This document shows positions 15,096 through 17,457 of a DNA stretch of 17,457 nt, piece by piece. A program made the translations under genes and the position numbers. The number at the start of each line of letters is the position of its first letter. Position 1 is the stretch's first letter. The stretch comes from Xanthobacteraceae bacterium (GTDB taxonomy: Bacteria > Pseudomonadota > Alphaproteobacteria > Rhizobiales > Xanthobacteraceae): NCBI GenBank assembly GCA_030043335.1, contig JASHXX010000460.1, positions 1-17,457 of the forward strand, in the 5' to 3' direction. The notes beneath the pieces were generated by a model. The model did not search any database. It saw only the letters and a list, made by a program, of their open reading frames with translations, and was not told the origin of the DNA.

Positions 15096-15371
15096 TGGGA
15101 CTTGGCTGCGTCGCAGCGACAATCGAGATCGTGGCATCTCTCTGATGCTGACGGTTCGCTGATGACGAAACTCCAGGTCCGGGCGCTATCTCAACGCCAC
15201 GTCGAAGCTGTTTTGTGCAGTGCTGAAGAGTGACGGTGAGGATTGCAGCGCTTTCGGATCCGCGGCCGCAATCGAAATCGGGAGCGTATCAGATCGTTTT
15301 GATTTATGCTAAAAATGGGCAACAAACCGACCCTTGTGACGAGATAACCGTGCAGGCGGACTTGCCGCGCC
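15096..15371. other. Intergenic region upstream of cytochrome c peroxidase
   Basis: No gene is seen in 276 bases. A short GC palindrome lies at 15105-15117. A more AT-rich stretch at about 15290-15320, including TTGATTTATGCTAA (15299-15312), is the most promoter-like part. This 14-mer resembles a degenerate FNR/FixK half site only. Confidence 0.35.
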
Positions 15372-16700
15372 ATGTACAGAGTTGGATCAATTCGGACCTT
15401 GGCCACCGTCATCGCAATTCTCTGCGCTTGCGTTTGCCGCCAAGGCCTTGCCGCGCCAGACTCAAGTGAAGAAGCAGCCTTCGGCTCACCGCCCGCCTTG
15501 GCACCTGGACAGGCGCCGCCCCTGCCGAAGGCCGGACCGCTGGCGCGGCCTCCCTCGCAAGATCAGGCCGGATTCCCGGCCGAATTAACAAAGGCCGTCA
15601 TTCCACCCGGGAGTCCGCTCACCGCTGCGGTGGCGTCGCTCGGAGAGAGGCTCTTTTTCGACAGCCGGCTGTCGGGCGACGGCACCGTTTCCTGCGCGAC
15701 CTGCCACGATCCGGCGCGCGCCTTTACCGACGGCCAGCCGGTCTCGATCGGCATCGGCGGACGCGCCGGGCAACGTAATGCGCCGACCATCCTGAACGCT
15801 CTTTATAACAAGACGCAGTTCTGGGACGGCCGGGTCAACACGCTGGAGGAGCAAGCGGCGCTGCCGATCACGAATCCGTTCGAGATGGGCTCGGCCTCAA
15901 TCGCCGATGCCGTCGCCCGCATAGCCGGCGACGCCGACTACCAGCAGCAATTCACTTCCGCATTCGGCCGTGGCGTCAACGCGCGGGATTTGCTGACCGC
16001 CGTCGCCACCTACGAGCGGACGCTGGTCTCCTTCGATACCCCGTTCGACCATTTTGTCGTCGGCGAGCAGAATGCGATCAGCGATGCAGCCAAACGCGGC
16101 TGGGTATCCTTCAACACCAAGGCCCGCTGCAACTTGTGCCACGCCTTGACCGACAATCAGCGCGATGTGACGGTTTTCACCGACAACGATTTTCACAACA
16201 TCGGTATCGGCATCATTCGGCATCAGGTGGTGCCGTTAGCCATCAAGGCGAAACGCGAACTGGCGCATGGCCAATTGCCGGATATCGACCTCGCGGCCAT
16301 CACCAGCGAGACGTCCGTGCTCGGACGCTTCCTCCTCACCAAGAAGGACAACGACATCGCCTCGTTCAAGACGCCGGATCTGCGCAATGTGCTGGTGACG
16401 GCGCCCTACTTCCATGACGGGTCACAAGAAACACTGTGGGACGTGGTCGATCACTACAACAAGGGTGACGGCCTTGCCGACCCATGGCTCGATGAGGACA
16501 TCCAGCCGCTGGCGCTGACCGAGCCAGAAATCGACGACCTCGTCGCTTTTTTGGCGTCGCTGACCAGTCCGCAATACAAGGAACTCGGCGACAAAGAGTA
16601 TGCGCGCCAACTGGCTTTATCCAAAGTAAACCGCCCGCAGCGCGATACCGCCCGCGCATTCGGCCCGAAACCGGAGCGGCCAAAGCCGCCACCCCTTTGA
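15372..16700 (+). CDS. Di-haem cytochrome c peroxidase (CcpA/MauG family)
   Basis: A 442-residue periplasmic protein. A signal peptide (about 1-28, ending RQGLA) is followed by a Pro-rich linker (37-63) and a two-haem peroxidase. The first haem site is CATCH (C108, C111, H112) in GTVSCATCHDPARAFTDG, and the second is CNLCH (C253, C256, H257). Family hallmarks include LGERLFFDSRLS, RNAPTILNALYN, FWDGRVNTLEEQA, ITNPFEMG, FHNIGIG and FKTPDLRNVLVTAPYFHDG. The C-terminal end carries a charged, Pro-rich tail. Bacterial members reduce hydrogen peroxide with electrons from small cytochromes or cupredoxins; MauG-type members oxidise protein residues instead, and the two cannot be separated by eye. It could protect a periplasmic copper enzyme, but it lies 11 kb from the monooxygenase genes, so that link is speculative. 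Confidence 0.9.
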   Translation: MYRVGSIRTLATVIAILCACVCRQGLAAPDSSEEAAFGSPPALAPGQAPPLPKAGPLARPPSQDQAGFPAELTKAVIPPGSPLTAAVASLGERLFFDSRLSGDGTVSCATCHDPARAFTDGQPVSIGIGGRAGQRNAPTILNALYNKTQFWDGRVNTLEEQAALPITNPFEMGSASIADAVARIAGDADYQQQFTSAFGRGVNARDLLTAVATYERTLVSFDTPFDHFVVGEQNAISDAAKRGWVSFNTKARCNLCHALTDNQRDVTVFTDNDFHNIGIGIIRHQVVPLAIKAKRELAHGQLPDIDLAAITSETSVLGRFLLTKKDNDIASFKTPDLRNVLVTAPYFHDGSQETLWDVVDHYNKGDGLADPWLDEDIQPLALTEPEIDDLVAFLASLTSPQYKELGDKEYARQLALSKVNRPQRDTARAFGPKPERPKPPPL

Positions 16701-16890
16701 GCTGCCGTGGCTGGTTCGCGTCCGAATTTCCATGTCCGAAAGCGGCACCGAACCGAACTCGCGCGACTTTCGTGATTCATTTTGGTACCGTGCTGCGATG
16801 GCCGTTGGCACAACGGCCCACGACGCAATGCATTCGCCTGTTTGATGACCAGAGGATTCCGATCGCGAACACGGAGCATGGCTAGAAAGA
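16701..16890. promoter_or_regulatory. Intergenic region with 8-bp inverted repeat
   Basis: No gene is seen here. GGCCGTTG (16800-16807) and CAACGGCC (16811-16818), with a three-base loop, form a perfect hairpin. There is no T-tract after it, so it may be an operator or a weak terminator of the peroxidase transcript. Confidence 0.4.
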
Positions 16891-17457
16891 ATGCGAGCGG
16901 CTGAGGACGTAGCGGTGCGGCCTGAGCGGACGCCGACGCTCGCAACTAGGCATCTGTCCCGCGCCGTCGATGGCAAGCTGTTGGTCGACGACATCACCGT
17001 TCAGGTGGAAACGGGAGAAGTCCTCGCCGTCGTCGGCCCAAGCGGAGCAGGCAAGTCCTCGTTCCTGCGCTTGCTCGATCGCTTGGATGAGCCGACCGGC
17101 GGTACGGTGCTGCTTGACGGTCAGGACTATCGGACAATCCCGCCGCGTCAGTTGCGCCAGCGCGTCGGCATGGTGATGCAGATGGCTTATCTGTTCGCCG
17201 GGACGGTCGCCGCCAATATCACCTTCGGACCACGGCAACGCGGCGAAACGCCGACCGCCGACCAGATTGCCGCGTTGCTCGAACGCGTCGGCTTGCCGGG
17301 TTATCAAAATCGCGACGTGAGCAATTTATCGGGCGGCGAGGCGCAACGGGTATCGGTGGCGCGAACGCTGGCAAACGCCCCGGACGCACTGCTGCTGGAC
17401 GAGCCGACCTCGGCGCTGGATGAAGCGACGGCGCGCGAAGTGGAGAACCTCGTGCTG
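16891..17457 (+). CDS. ABC transporter ATP-binding protein (FetA/YbbL-type), 3' end outside window
   Basis: An open frame from ATG 16891 to the window end (189 codons, no stop reached). It shows a Walker A motif GPSGAGKSS near 50-58, the Q-loop region VGMVMQMAYLFAGTVAANI, the signature LSGGEAQRV, and Walker B with ALLLDEPTSALD. The GTVAANI...GPRQRGE segment and the short length to the signature motif resemble FetA/YbbL, the ATPase of a two-gene iron-export type system whose permease (FetB/YbbM) normally follows. That partner should lie just beyond the window. The phosphate and generic importer ATPases are alternatives. An in-frame later start is unlikely because the Walker A region needs the strands before it. 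The ATG has a weak AGAAAG upstream. Confidence 0.85.
   Translation, partial: MRAAEDVAVRPERTPTLATRHLSRAVDGKLLVDDITVQVETGEVLAVVGPSGAGKSSFLRLLDRLDEPTGGTVLLDGQDYRTIPPRQLRQRVGMVMQMAYLFAGTVAANITFGPRQRGETPTADQIAALLERVGLPGYQNRDVSNLSGGEAQRVSVARTLANAPDALLLDEPTSALDEATAREVENLVL

Noticed and set aside
15299..15312. TTGATTTATGCTAA as an FNR/FixK box upstream of the cytochrome c peroxidase gene
   Set aside because: Only the left half (TTGAT) fits; the right half matches poorly (GCTAA versus ATCAA), so regulation by oxygen is not supported by sequence alone.
16697..16885. A 62-codon plus-strand open frame between the peroxidase and ABC genes
   Set aside because: No ribosome binding site or family resemblance, and it spans the perfect hairpin; treated as non-coding.

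Overview
The window reads as a high-GC alphaproteobacterial chromosome segment, most likely Hyphomicrobiales (Nitrobacteraceae/Xanthobacteraceae-like). That placement is inferred from gene types, codon use and a short CAGGGAA-type dispersed repeat that I associate from memory with those genomes. It was not tested by a database search.

Left block (1-4189, + strand): the 3' end of a copper membrane monooxygenase (CuMMO; pmo/amo-type) operon. It opens inside the C-terminal cupredoxin domain of subunit B. Next come a PmoD/AmoD-like membrane-anchored copper protein, a periplasmic CopC, a large CopD-cytochrome c-thioredoxin-like fusion, and an overlapping secreted PHB-depolymerase-like alpha/beta hydrolase. 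The B-D-copC-copD order matches the accessory region known downstream of amoCAB/pmoCAB. The genes are packed and co-oriented, and together look like a copper-delivery and redox module serving the oxygenase. The fusion and the hydrolase are the unusual parts. Subunits C and A would lie upstream of the window.

Middle block (4364-8681, - strand): relics of a two-gene sugar kinase operon (an FGGY kinase lacking its N-terminal half, then a PfkB fructokinase with at least five frameshifts), an intact YafK-type L,D-transpeptidase bracketed by copies of a dispersed repeat, and tryptophan 2,3-dioxygenase (kynA). kynA is divergent from a kynureninase-like PLP enzyme (8767-9969, +), suggesting a tryptophan-to-anthranilate route.

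Right block (10050-17457): a cytosine-deaminase-like amidohydrolase (- strand) is divergent from a TMADH/2,4-dienoyl-CoA-reductase-type flavoprotein. Each lacks a residue that is canonical in the best-known relatives. Then, all on +, come a Tat-exported protein of unknown function, a SnoaL/NTF2-like small protein, a di-haem cytochrome c peroxidase, and the start of a FetA/YbbL-type ABC ATPase that runs off the window. No rRNA, tRNA, CRISPR array, IS element or integrase gene was seen.
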